64,000 nucleotides of DNA, taken from the NCBI RefSeq assembly GCF_001625325.1, contig NZ_JRQQ01000001.1, forward strand, positions 186,001 through 250,000. The letters run 5' to 3'. The notes below the pieces were generated by a model, which worked only from the letters and a program-made list of their open reading frames with translations, was not told the origin of the DNA and ran no database searches. This DNA is from Croceicoccus estronivorus. Lineage in GTDB: Bacteria; Pseudomonadota; Alphaproteobacteria; Sphingomonadales; Sphingomonadaceae. The position numbers and the translations under genes are program-made. Below, one piece after another: positions 57,153-64,000 of this stretch (positions within the stretch are counted from its first letter, which is position 1; every line of letters starts with the position of its first letter).

Positions 57153-57431
57153 TCAGCCGTGCTGGTTCCTGGCCTGTTCCTTTAGTGTCTCCAAACTATC
57201 GGGCGCCTGCTGACTTTGCGCTTCGCCCTGCGCCTTGAGGTTGACAGCATAGCGCTTGCCATTTTCAGTGTTCTCCACATCGTAGCCATAGCGCTGGTCC
57301 AGCTTTGGTTCCCCGGTCTTCTGCTGAAGGTCGGACCGACGGAAAGGCAGTGCATCGCCGCCCTGTTCGGGGGTGATTGTCCCCTTGCCCCTGCCGGTGT
57401 CATAGCTCTTGATATTGCCGAAATCGGTCAT
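57153..57431 (-). CDS. Cold-shock-domain-like protein
   Basis: 92 residues from ATG 57431, with AAAGGAAA about eight bases upstream (ATG 57437 also possible). GNIKSYDTGRGKGTITPEQGGDALPF and RYGYDVENTENGKRYAVNL follow the cold-shock domain layout of strand 1 to strand 5, but the aromatic RNA-binding residues of the usual GFGFI motif are replaced by GKGTI. The last 25 residues are Gln/Glu-rich. A divergent nucleic-acid-binding protein is likely. Part of the third cargo zone. Confidence 0.75.
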   Translation of the reverse strand: MTDFGNIKSYDTGRGKGTITPEQGGDALPFRRSDLQQKTGEPKLDQRYGYDVENTENGKRYAVNLKAQGEAQSQQAPDSLETLKEQARNQHG

Positions 57432-57702
57432 TGCCATTTCCTTTGCTGAGAATGCAGCCGACAAAAGCTTGCCGCACTGCGGCTAGAAGGCGGAACAGAA
57501 GGAAAATGCATCTCAATTGGACGCTCAAGACCGTCGATTACGACTGGTAGCTAATGCATAGATGGCAATGCCATCAGTGAACTACAAGGCCTGCAAAAAA
57601 TGATATTGTCCCGCAGCCAATCAATTATGCCTTTTTAGTACTTTTCATTTCGGTGAACTGTTCAGGAAAATAGCCTCACGATTTCCCCAATACGAACTGA
57701 AA

Positions 57703-58488
57703 CTAGGTCTTCCTGAAAATCCCCGCCACGCGGCCCACGATTTGCATTTCCCCATCGTAGGCAACGTCTTCCGGAACATCGGGATTGGACGACAGCAAGC
57801 GCATACCCTCCCCGTCCTTTGTCGGCCGCAGCCGCTTGATCATGCCCAGGCCGCCCATTTCCAACGCCCACAGTTTGTCCGCGAAGCGCGGCGTCTTGTC
57901 GAACGTGTCGATCAGCAGGATATCGGAATCAAGAATGGTCGGCGTCATGGAATCGCCAATACCAGTGGCGAACATCAGATATTCCATCGGGGACTTGGTA
58001 AAGTTCCTGATCCAGGAGCGCGAGAAAACCCGCCGCACACCAGTCACCGGGACATCGTGGATGTATGTCGCCCCCATCCCGTAAGACAGGTCGAACTCCG
58101 GAAGCTCCACGGTTTCGTCTTCAGCCTTGGGCGTTTGCGAACCACGCTGAGATCGCTTTCCTTCGCCCGCAGAGACTGCGGAATCTTCCTCCGAAGGGCG
58201 CTCCATTGCACGGCCATCAAGATCTAGCGAGCTGGCATTTTCACTAGCACAATCTAAAATCCATGAGAGGTTCACACCCAGCGCCTGGGCTATGGCGGGG
58301 AAATGACGAGAGTCTTTCGTCTTGCCTGTCAGGATGAGGCTGATCGTACCTTGGGTGACGCCAACGGCAGTTGCCAAAGCCCCTTGATCCAAATCCAAAT
58401 CCTTCATCCTCTCGCGGATGCGTTGCGCGCGGATTTGGCGGATATCGGTCACGGCAACATACATAGACGAATAATTCTGCCTGCTCAT
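57703..58488 (-). CDS. CI-like repressor with S24 peptidase domain
   Basis: 261 residues from ATG 58488; starts at 58524 or 58464 are also possible. The N-terminal helix-turn-helix (ERMKDLDLDQGALATAVG, TQGTISLILTGK) is followed by a linker and a C-terminal S24/LexA-like domain (MFATGIGDSMTPTILDSDILLIDT, with the catalytic serine in GDSM and the lysine in KRLRP). It maintains lysogeny and should self-cleave in the SOS response. It is divergent from a Cro-like gene over an array of CTMATATTAG-type operators, the rightmost of which would fall inside the gene if it began at 58524. Confidence 0.88.
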   Translation of the reverse strand: MSRQNYSSMYVAVTDIRQIRAQRIRERMKDLDLDQGALATAVGVTQGTISLILTGKTKDSRHFPAIAQALGVNLSWILDCASENASSLDLDGRAMERPSEEDSAVSAGEGKRSQRGSQTPKAEDETVELPEFDLSYGMGATYIHDVPVTGVRRVFSRSWIRNFTKSPMEYLMFATGIGDSMTPTILDSDILLIDTFDKTPRFADKLWALEMGGLGMIKRLRPTKDGEGMRLLSSNPDVPEDVAYDGEMQIVGRVAGIFRKT

Positions 58489-58543
58489 ATTAGATTGCTC
58501 TTGCACTAATATTAGTTCACTCATATACGCTCATGAATATGAG
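58484..58543. promoter_or_regulatory. Immunity operators between CI-like and Cro-like genes
   Basis: Four related 10-mers: CTCATATTAG (58484), CTAATATTAG (58506, within the perfect 12-bp palindrome ACTAATATTAGT at 58505-58516), CTCATATACG (58520) and, inverted, TGAATATGAG (58534). Starts are 22, 14 and 14 bp apart. This is the layout of a lambdoid operator array; binding is inferred. Confidence 0.65.
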
Positions 58544-58889
58544 CAATCTCATGCAACGCCCGACCCGCTACGAAGCTCTGTTGCAGGTTCGCAGCCATTA
58601 CCGAACTGATGCCGCGATGGCCGCCGACTTCGGCGTGTCGCAGCCAACTGTCTGGAGGTGGATAAACCAATCCAAGCAGCTCCCTGCCGAAAAAGCTCTG
58701 TTGGCTGAAAAGCTCACAGGCGTTCCTCGCCATTGGCTACGCCCAGACATTTATCCCGCTGAAACTGTCGCAATTCCTGCCTCCACCATGGGCGAGGAAA
58801 CCCCGCTCTGCGGATCGATCCTAACCGCCCGCATGCTCGCAAAACACGGCAATACGCACGCGGTTCTGCCACGAAAGGACGTGGCATGA
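58533..58889 (+). CDS. Cro-like helix-turn-helix regulator
   Basis: 118 residues. The HTH lies at about residues 28-50 (AAMAADFGVSQPTVWRWINQSKQLP), the YdaS/Cro-like pattern. Starts at 58533, 58539 and 58551 are all possible; 58551 would free the operators. It should repress the CI-like gene and allow lytic growth. First gene of the rightward early operon; its stop overlaps the next start (ATGA). Confidence 0.82.
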   Translation: MNMSNLMQRPTRYEALLQVRSHYRTDAAMAADFGVSQPTVWRWINQSKQLPAEKALLAEKLTGVPRHWLRPDIYPAETVAIPASTMGEETPLCGSILTARMLAKHGNTHAVLPRKDVA

Positions 58890-59095
58890 CGACGCGGCCG
58901 GGCCGGTGGGAACATCACCTTCGCACCGCGCGCCGCCGCAATCGCCTGATCGAAAGCCGCATGGGTCGGGTGCAGCTTTACGCCCTTTCCATCGTCGCCA
59001 CGCTCGCCCTCGCTCACATCGCAGACCGCGCCACCGCAGGCATCGCAGCCTGCCGGATCGAACAACCGGCCCAATGCCCGGAGATTGCCCGATGA
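58886..59095 (+). CDS. Small single-pass membrane protein
   Basis: 69 residues. Basic N-terminus (RWEHHLRTARRRNRLIESR) followed by one membrane helix (VQLYALSIVATLALAHIA) and a short cysteine-containing tail. No family recognised. Overlaps both neighbours by four bases in the tightly coupled early operon. Confidence 0.65.
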   Translation: MTTRPGRWEHHLRTARRRNRLIESRMGRVQLYALSIVATLALAHIADRATAGIAACRIEQPAQCPEIAR

Positions 59096-59298
59096 ATTCC
59101 GCAACCACCGCTTCGCATATGCTTACTGAAACCGTCCTGCCGCTGACAGCCATCGCGATCCAGTTGGTCTTGCTGTTGGTAATGGGCTTCCACATTGGCA
59201 GGAACGGCAAGCACGCCTCTCTCGTCATCCAGGTCTGCATCGTATCCAGCATCATCCTCTGCGGCGGCGTCTTTGCTGCAGGAAAGGTGCACTGGTGA
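59092..59298 (+). CDS. Small two-pass membrane protein
   Basis: 68 residues, ATG at 59092 overlapping the upstream stop. Two membrane helices (LTAIAIQLVLLLVMGFHI and LVIQVCIVSSIILCGGVFA) joined by a basic loop. No family recognised. Early operon position suggests host takeover or exclusion, but this is a guess. Confidence 0.65.
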   Translation: MNSATTASHMLTETVLPLTAIAIQLVLLLVMGFHIGRNGKHASLVIQVCIVSSIILCGGVFAAGKVHW

Positions 59299-59762
59299 CC
59301 ATTCCCCGCAAGCCCACCACTTTCGCCCGCGCGTTGACGGAAATCGCCCTGCTGCTCGGTTGGGACGAATGCGCCGAAGTGCTGGGCAAATCGGAAAGCC
59401 ATGTGCGCAAGCTGGGCGCGCCCGATACCGAACGGGAATTGTCCCTGCGCGATGCCGTGCGGCTCGATGCCGCTTACCGGCGCGCGGGCGGCGAAGGCGC
59501 GCCTTTGCTGGAATGCTACGCGCTGAAACTGGATCTGCGCATGCCGATCCAGTCGGCCAGTCCGCACTGCATGCTGACCGGGTCGGCCAAGGCCGCGAAG
59601 GAAAGCGGGGAGGCTGTGGCCGCCGCGATCGAACTGGCCGGTAACTCCAACGATCCGCACGTGCGCATGCGGGCCGTTCGCGAAGTCGAAGAAGCGATCA
59701 CGGAATTCACCCGTCTGCTCACCCGCATTGTCGCCCATCAGGAACAGGAGAACCGCCAGTGA
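59295..59762 (+). CDS. CII/CP76-like phage regulator
   Basis: 155 residues starting with GTG at 59295. ECAEVLGKSESHVRKLGAPD followed by RELSLRDAVRLDAAYRRAGG looks like the helix-turn-helix of CP76/CII-type phage regulators, with a C-terminal helical part (RAVREVEEAITEFTRLLTRI). It probably tunes early transcription or the lysogeny decision. Overlaps the Ogr-like gene by four bases. Confidence 0.6.
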   Translation: MTIPRKPTTFARALTEIALLLGWDECAEVLGKSESHVRKLGAPDTERELSLRDAVRLDAAYRRAGGEGAPLLECYALKLDLRMPIQSASPHCMLTGSAKAAKESGEAVAAAIELAGNSNDPHVRMRAVREVEEAITEFTRLLTRIVAHQEQENRQ

Positions 59763-60100
59763 TCCATTCACCCTGTGACAAACAAGGTGCCACACCTGCC
59801 CCGCCGAAACGCCGTGGCCATTTCGGCCGCGCCCCGGCAGTCAGTTGCCCGGCCTGCAATGCCAGGGCATCGTCGCGCACCAGCCAGGAAATCAGCCCCA
59901 CGCTGCGCCAGCTCTACTACCGCTGCACGAATATCGAATGCGGCATGACGTGGGTGGCCAGCCTGGTGTTCGAACATGCGCTGTCGCCCAGCGGGGTGAA
60001 CAGCGAATTCCGCCCGGCAAAGCCTTTGAAGGAAAAGGCCCCCGGCCATGATTTTGGCCAGATGACCATTTTTGAAATCCTTCCCTGCCCGTCCGGCTGA
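59759..60100 (+). CDS. ogr: Ogr/Delta-like late gene activator
   Basis: 113 residues, GTG start at 59759 behind AGGAG. The Ogr/Delta zinc finger is exact: C-x2-C-x22-C-x4-C in SCPACNARASSRTSQEIS, LRQLYYRC and TNIECGMTWVA, closely following P2 Ogr. Ogr binds a spaced dyad upstream of late promoters and recruits RNA polymerase through the alpha subunit. In P2 the gene lies after D; here it sits in the early operon next to the primase-helicase. The N-terminal 28 and C-terminal 35 residues are extra relative to the 72-residue P2 protein. Probable targets are the three palindromes at 29866, 39125 and 49106. Confidence 0.88.
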   Translation: MIHSPCDKQGATPAPPKRRGHFGRAPAVSCPACNARASSRTSQEISPTLRQLYYRCTNIECGMTWVASLVFEHALSPSGVNSEFRPAKPLKEKAPGHDFGQMTIFEILPCPSG

Positions 60101-60203
60101 TTGCCCGCCGCACGGCACCATTCCGCTCATCCTTTCCTGATTGCTCCGCCGCCGGGCCCACCGGCGAACGATCCCCCCTGCCCTGCCGAGATTGCATCAC
60201 CCG

Positions 60204-62966
60204 ATGGACGACAAACTGCGCCAAGACATCATTTCCCGGCTGCGGGCGGACTACCGGTTCCCGCCGTCCACCGGGCGCGTGATCCGCGGTGGCCGCTGCC
60301 CCGACTGCAAGGGCAAGGAACTGTATTTCTACGCCGAAAATCCATGGATGGTGAAATGCGGGAGGGAGAACAAGTGCGGCCACGAATGGTCCACGCGCGA
60401 TCTCTATTCCGAACTGTTCGACAACTGGTCGGATCGCCATCCCCAAACCCCGGAGGACCCGCACGCTGCCGCCAAGGCATACTTGCGCGACGAACGCGGC
60501 CTGAACATCGTCAAACTGGCCGATGCCTATTCGCAGGAATCCTATTTCGACCGCAAACTGAATGCCGGATCGGCCACTGTCCGCTTCGATCTGCCCGGCG
60601 GTGGCTGGTGGGAACGGCTGATCGATCGGACTTACCGCTTCGGCAAGAAGAAGGCGAACATCAAGTATGGCTACAGCTATCGCGGCCATGCCTGGCACCA
60701 CCCCGGCCTGACATTCGACGATCTCGCCCAGGCGGATGAAATCTGGCTGGCCGAAGGGATATTTGACGCTGTCGCCTTGTCAGAGGCATTCGCAGCCGAA
60801 CGGCCACAGGCCCGCGCCGCGTCGACCATGTCGACCAACAACTATCCCAGGGCATGGCTCGAACAGCTTGCCAGCGCGGTCGCCGCGCGTGGCACCAGTG
60901 CCCGCCGCCCAACGCTGGTCTTCGCATACGATGTCGGCCCCGCCGGGGTCCGCTTCACCCGGCAATATGTCGAACAGGCTCGCGACGATGGATGGATAGC
61001 CCGCGCCGCGCAGGTGCGCCCCGATGGCGAAGGGACGAAGCTGGATTGGAACGATCTGCTCAAACGGCGAAAGCTGAAGAACGCCGATCTCGAAACCTAT
61101 CTCGAAAATGGCGACATCACGATTGCCGAAAACGCCGCTGACAAGGCGTTCCTGCTCTATCGCCGGTCGCGCCGCAGCGAATTTCCCCTGACATTCAAAA
61201 GCCGTCAGCTGTGGGCGAAATTCTCGGTCGAACGGATCAACGAACTGATCCAGTCCTATGGCGAGGACAAAACCCTTTCAGCCCTGACCAACGATCAGAA
61301 GCACGATCTGGCCGCGCGCGAGGCGGTGGAGGTTCAGGAAATCGCCAACTGCGTGTTCCGCACGCTCTATTTCCAACGCGATGCCGCGCTGAATGACAGC
61401 AGCTATTACATCCGCGTCGATTTCCCCGGCAAACAGGACACGGTAAAGGCGGCCTTTCCCGGCCCCGCCGTTGCCGGTGCGGGCGAATTCAAGAAACGCC
61501 TGATCTCCATCGCGCCCGGCGGCATGTACACTGGCACCAACTATCAGCTGGACAAGCTGATGGAACGGCAGCTGGATAATATCCGCACTGTCGATACGCT
61601 CTACTTCTCCGGCTACTCGATCGAACACGGCGCATGGATGTTCGACGATATCGCCGTTACCGATGGCCGCGTCATTCCGCTCAACGACGAAGATTTCTTT
61701 GAAATCGGCAAGATCGGGCTCAAACCCAAGGCCGCCAGCGGCGAATTCGCGATTGAATACGATCCCCACGAACTGAACTATTCATGGTGGGATGATCTCT
61801 ACACCGCGTTCGGATCGCTTGGCCTGGTCGCGCTCGCATTCTGGCTGCTCACCCTGTTTGCCGAACAGGTCCGCCGCGACCACCAGAGCCTTGGCTTTCT
61901 CGAAATCGCCGGTCCCCCCGGTTCCGGCAAATCCACGCTGCTGATCTTCCTGTGGAAGCTGGTTGCCCGGCTTCACAATTACGAAGGGTTCGATCCGGCC
62001 AGCGCCACCGCTGCCGGCATCGCGCGCGAGCTGGTCAAATACGGCAATCTGCCGGTGGTCTTCCTCGAAGGGGACCGGAAAAAGGATCAGCCCGCCGCGC
62101 GCAAATTCGACTGGTCCGAACTCAAGAAGATCTACAACGGCCATTCGCCCCGCACGCGCGGCATTGCCAATGGCGGAACCGACACTTTCAGCCCGCCTTT
62201 TCGTGGCGCGATGGTCATCGCGCAGAACGATCCCATTCGCGATGCCGAAGACGCGGTGCTGGAACGCATCATGCCCCTGTTCGTGGACAAGGGCCGGTTC
62301 AGTGCGGAAGGCAAGGCAGCGGGCAACCGCCTGAAGAAATACGACACCCGCGACGTATCGCACTGGATGGTGGCGATGATCCGGCAGGAAAAGCCGATTC
62401 TCGACTACTTCCATAACCGTTTCCCGCTCCACGAAGCCCGGCTGCTCGATCACCCCGAAGTCCAGAACGATCGGCTTGCTTTCAACCATGCGCAGTTGGC
62501 CGCCGCGCTCGATTGCCTTGCGCGCGCCATGGCGATTGAGGGCAAACCGGTCATCTCATCCGCGCAGCTGGCCGAAGGGCATGACCTGATTACGCAGATG
62601 TGCCTGCAACAACATGGCGCGCTGGGCGCGGATCATCCCGCCGTTGTCCAGTTCTGGGAAAACTTCGATCACCTCAATCAAAAGCTGACCGAAGGAAAAC
62701 TGGAAAGCGAAGGCCACTATGGCCTCAACCATTACCGCAAGGCCGACAAGGGTCTGATCGCGGTCAGCATGCCTGAAATAGAACAGGCATTCGGCCAGTA
62801 TCGCATCTCGATTCCCGGCGGGACGATGCTGGATCTGAAAAAGCTCCTCACCACCAGCAAGAGCCGCAAGTTCCTGGGCAACAAACAGGTCAACTGCCGC
62901 GACGGCCGCAACCGTCATTGCTGGGTCTTTCTCGACACCAACTTTCAGGAGGCTTTGCCGGTATGA
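60204..62966 (+). CDS. Toprim primase and AAA+ helicase, phage replication protein
   Basis: 920 residues. An N-terminal zinc finger (CPDCKGKEL and CGRENKCG, about 34-60), a toprim-like segment (about 185-300, IWLAEGIFDAVALSEAF, LVFAYDVGPAGVRF) and a C-terminal AAA+ helicase (about 570-760, Walker A AGPPGSGKST, Walker B-like LPVVFLEGDRKKDQ). It should prime and unwind phage DNA. P2 uses the rolling-circle nickase gpA instead, which is absent here, so replication mode likely differs. The start at 60204 is preferred to 60141. Its stop overlaps the GapR-like start (ATGA). Confidence 0.85.
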   Translation: MDDKLRQDIISRLRADYRFPPSTGRVIRGGRCPDCKGKELYFYAENPWMVKCGRENKCGHEWSTRDLYSELFDNWSDRHPQTPEDPHAAAKAYLRDERGLNIVKLADAYSQESYFDRKLNAGSATVRFDLPGGGWWERLIDRTYRFGKKKANIKYGYSYRGHAWHHPGLTFDDLAQADEIWLAEGIFDAVALSEAFAAERPQARAASTMSTNNYPRAWLEQLASAVAARGTSARRPTLVFAYDVGPAGVRFTRQYVEQARDDGWIARAAQVRPDGEGTKLDWNDLLKRRKLKNADLETYLENGDITIAENAADKAFLLYRRSRRSEFPLTFKSRQLWAKFSVERINELIQSYGEDKTLSALTNDQKHDLAAREAVEVQEIANCVFRTLYFQRDAALNDSSYYIRVDFPGKQDTVKAAFPGPAVAGAGEFKKRLISIAPGGMYTGTNYQLDKLMERQLDNIRTVDTLYFSGYSIEHGAWMFDDIAVTDGRVIPLNDEDFFEIGKIGLKPKAASGEFAIEYDPHELNYSWWDDLYTAFGSLGLVALAFWLLTLFAEQVRRDHQSLGFLEIAGPPGSGKSTLLIFLWKLVARLHNYEGFDPASATAAGIARELVKYGNLPVVFLEGDRKKDQPAARKFDWSELKKIYNGHSPRTRGIANGGTDTFSPPFRGAMVIAQNDPIRDAEDAVLERIMPLFVDKGRFSAEGKAAGNRLKKYDTRDVSHWMVAMIRQEKPILDYFHNRFPLHEARLLDHPEVQNDRLAFNHAQLAAALDCLARAMAIEGKPVISSAQLAEGHDLITQMCLQQHGALGADHPAVVQFWENFDHLNQKLTEGKLESEGHYGLNHYRKADKGLIAVSMPEIEQAFGQYRISIPGGTMLDLKKLLTTSKSRKFLGNKQVNCRDGRNRHCWVFLDTNFQEALPV

Positions 62967-63352
62967 CGGCCACTGCACCTGCCGATGCGCAGCCAATGGC
63001 GCTTGTCCGCGTTCCCGATGGGCAAGGCGGTTATCGCCATGAATTCCGCCCCGTTCCGCCCGAACAGCCGAAAAAGAAACGCAAGTCCCGGCCCAAACCG
63101 GACCCGATAGAGGCCAATCCGGATTCGGCTGCGCAGCAGCTGCAGCAGATCATCGAGCGGCGCGAACGGCTAGAAGAGGAAAAGGCCGCAATTGCCGACG
63201 ATATCCGCGATGTGAACGCAGAGGCGAAAGCCGTTGGCTTCGATGTGAAGGCGATCGCCGCAATCATCGCCATGCGCAAGATGAACCCGGACATGCGCCG
63301 CGAAGCCGAAGCAATCCTCGACACATACAAAACCGCGCTGGGCCTCGCCTGA
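62963..63352 (+). CDS. GapR-like (DUF2312) DNA-binding protein
   Basis: 129 residues. The last ~75 match DUF2312/GapR: LQQIIERRERLEEEKAAIAD, NAEAKAVGFDVKAIAAIIAM and PDMRREAEAILDTYKTALG. GapR in Caulobacter clamps overtwisted DNA ahead of forks and aids topoisomerases. This copy has an N-terminal extension with a basic run (KKKRKSRPKPD). It is translationally coupled to the primase-helicase, so a role in phage replication is likely. Confidence 0.85.
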   Translation: MTATAPADAQPMALVRVPDGQGGYRHEFRPVPPEQPKKKRKSRPKPDPIEANPDSAAQQLQQIIERRERLEEEKAAIADDIRDVNAEAKAVGFDVKAIAAIIAMRKMNPDMRREAEAILDTYKTALGLA

Positions 63353-63825
63353 TGCCCCGCCGCACCCCGAACAAGGAAACGCACATGAACACCGCGCTCA
63401 AACAGCCGGTGTGGTTCGGCCTCGACCAGGCACAGACCGCATCGCGCCCCACCTGCACTTTCATTTGCAGCGATTGCGATCGCATGCACAACGGCATTAC
63501 CGATCGCATTCCCGATGGGTGGGATCTACAACCCGGTGCCTATGGCAATGCCCCCCGGCTGCGTTGCCCCGACTGTATCGAACAGGCCGAACAGGCAGAG
63601 ATTGCCCGCCGACAGGCCCAACCGTTCATGCTGTTTCTGGAAAAGCAGGCCACCGGCCAGTTCCACATCGCAATGGCCCCGGAAAACGTCCTGATGCGCT
63701 GGCTCCCGCTGGGCTTCTACCTGACACCGGCACAGGCCCGCGCGCTTGCCGCACAGCTCACTCAATATGCCACATTGGCGGAAGTACCCGGCTCGGTCCT
63801 CGATGGCGATGGGGGCGTCGCATGA
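63352..63825 (+). CDS. Zinc-ribbon-like hypothetical protein
   Basis: 157 residues from ATG 63352 (TGATG overlap) or 146 from ATG 63385, which has AAGGAAA in front. CTFICSDC and CPDCIEQAEQAE provide paired cysteines of a probable zinc site at about residues 35-75. The C-terminal half (FHIAMAPENVLMRWLPLGFYLTPAQARALAAQL) is a small alpha/beta domain. Not recognised. Part of the early operon. Confidence 0.65.
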   Translation: MPRRTPNKETHMNTALKQPVWFGLDQAQTASRPTCTFICSDCDRMHNGITDRIPDGWDLQPGAYGNAPRLRCPDCIEQAEQAEIARRQAQPFMLFLEKQATGQFHIAMAPENVLMRWLPLGFYLTPAQARALAAQLTQYATLAEVPGSVLDGDGGVA

Positions 63826-64000
63826 TGGACTGGCACCATCCCCGCATCGCCAATCCCGATTGCGCCATTCACGAAAGCGACAATATTGCTGCCGAAGCAC
63901 GCGCGGCCTGGTCGCGCCGCCGCGCCGCTTACCCGGATCTCGTCAAAACGGGCCGCATAACGGCGGACGATGCCCGCGCCGATCTGGAGGCATGGCGCGC
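63822..64000 (+). CDS. Early operon hypothetical protein (partial, runs off window)
   Basis: ATG at 63822 overlaps the upstream stop (ATGATG). The visible 59 residues (DWHHPRIANPDCAIHESDN, RRAAYPDLVKTGRITADDARAD) end in a segment common in short phage early proteins that lie near replication genes. No function can be given. Confidence 0.6.
   Translation, partial: MMDWHHPRIANPDCAIHESDNIAAEARAAWSRRRAAYPDLVKTGRITADDARADLEAWR

Larger units (their letters stand above)
23985..64000. mobile_element. P2-like myovirus prophage (right end outside window)
   Basis: A nearly full set of P2-type late genes is present: Q P O N M L X R S, lysis genes, J I and fibres, V W FI FII E E' T U D. A CI/Cro immunity region, an Ogr/Delta activator, a primase-helicase and other early genes follow. 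The left limit is taken as the tRNA-Val 3' end by analogy with tRNA-integrated elements; the exact attL is not proven because attR is outside the window. No integrase and no P2 gpA are seen. Three low-GC cargo zones (about 34.8-37.6, 46.3-48.7 and 55.9-57.4 kb) break the late gene order. Confidence 0.9.

Noticed and set aside
56930-57238. Plus-strand frame of 102 codons
   Set aside because: It overlaps the cold-shock-like and family B genes, has no ribosome binding site and reads as random sequence.

Overview
The window is GC-rich DNA from an alphaproteobacterium, most likely of the order Sphingomonadales. The pointers are an alphaproteobacterial RpoH C-terminus, the tig-clpP-clpX order, a DUF3297 protein, aspartate transcarbamoylase coupled to a pseudo-dihydroorotase, and a PEP-CTERM protein beside a PrsT-like TPR lipoprotein. 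The genus is inferred from gene content only.

Positions 1-23984 are chromosome. They hold the end of rpoH, a methyltransferase divergent from a MmyB-type regulator, mtgA, a zinc-type CDF exporter, clpX, clpP, a trigger factor with an 85-residue lysine/alanine/proline tail, tRNA-Leu(UAG), der and an HI0933-family flavoprotein. Next come a PEP-CTERM gene behind a perfect sigma-54 promoter, the TPR lipoprotein, bfd and bacterioferritin with a Fur-box-like site, a DUF418 membrane protein, and an island of a ParA ATPase and a ribbon-helix-helix-like partner between two SPOR proteins. pyrB with a catalytically dead dihydroorotase homologue, sppA and tRNA-Val(CAC) close the block.

From just after tRNA-Val to the window end lies a P2-like myovirus prophage, incomplete on the right, with no integrase or replicase-type gpA in view. 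Its left end has a 400-bp field of CCCGTACA and CCCTACAT repeats around an AT-rich core, then four accessory genes. Head and tail genes follow: Q and P leftward; O N M L X R S rightward; a low-GC cargo of a SIR2-domain gene and a PLD-domain gene; a leftward lysis cassette (holin, GH108 endolysin, nested Rz/Rz1); J, I and a five-gene fibre region; a second cargo (CDP-alcohol phosphatidyltransferase, 32-residue lipoprotein, small proteins); V W FI FII E/E' T U D; and a third cargo with a decayed regulator and second copies of small proteins from the second cargo. The immunity and early region then has a CI-like repressor, Cro-like protein, operator array, an Ogr/Delta zinc-finger activator, a primase-helicase and a GapR homologue.

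The five late transcription units all start at one of only three copies of a 23-bp palindrome (29866, 39125, 49106). These are the probable targets of the Ogr-like protein at 59759. Together they look like a rewired P2-type late regulon: activator moved into the early operon, lysis genes inverted, J/I/fibre module ahead of V/W, and start codons at a near-constant distance from the palindrome.
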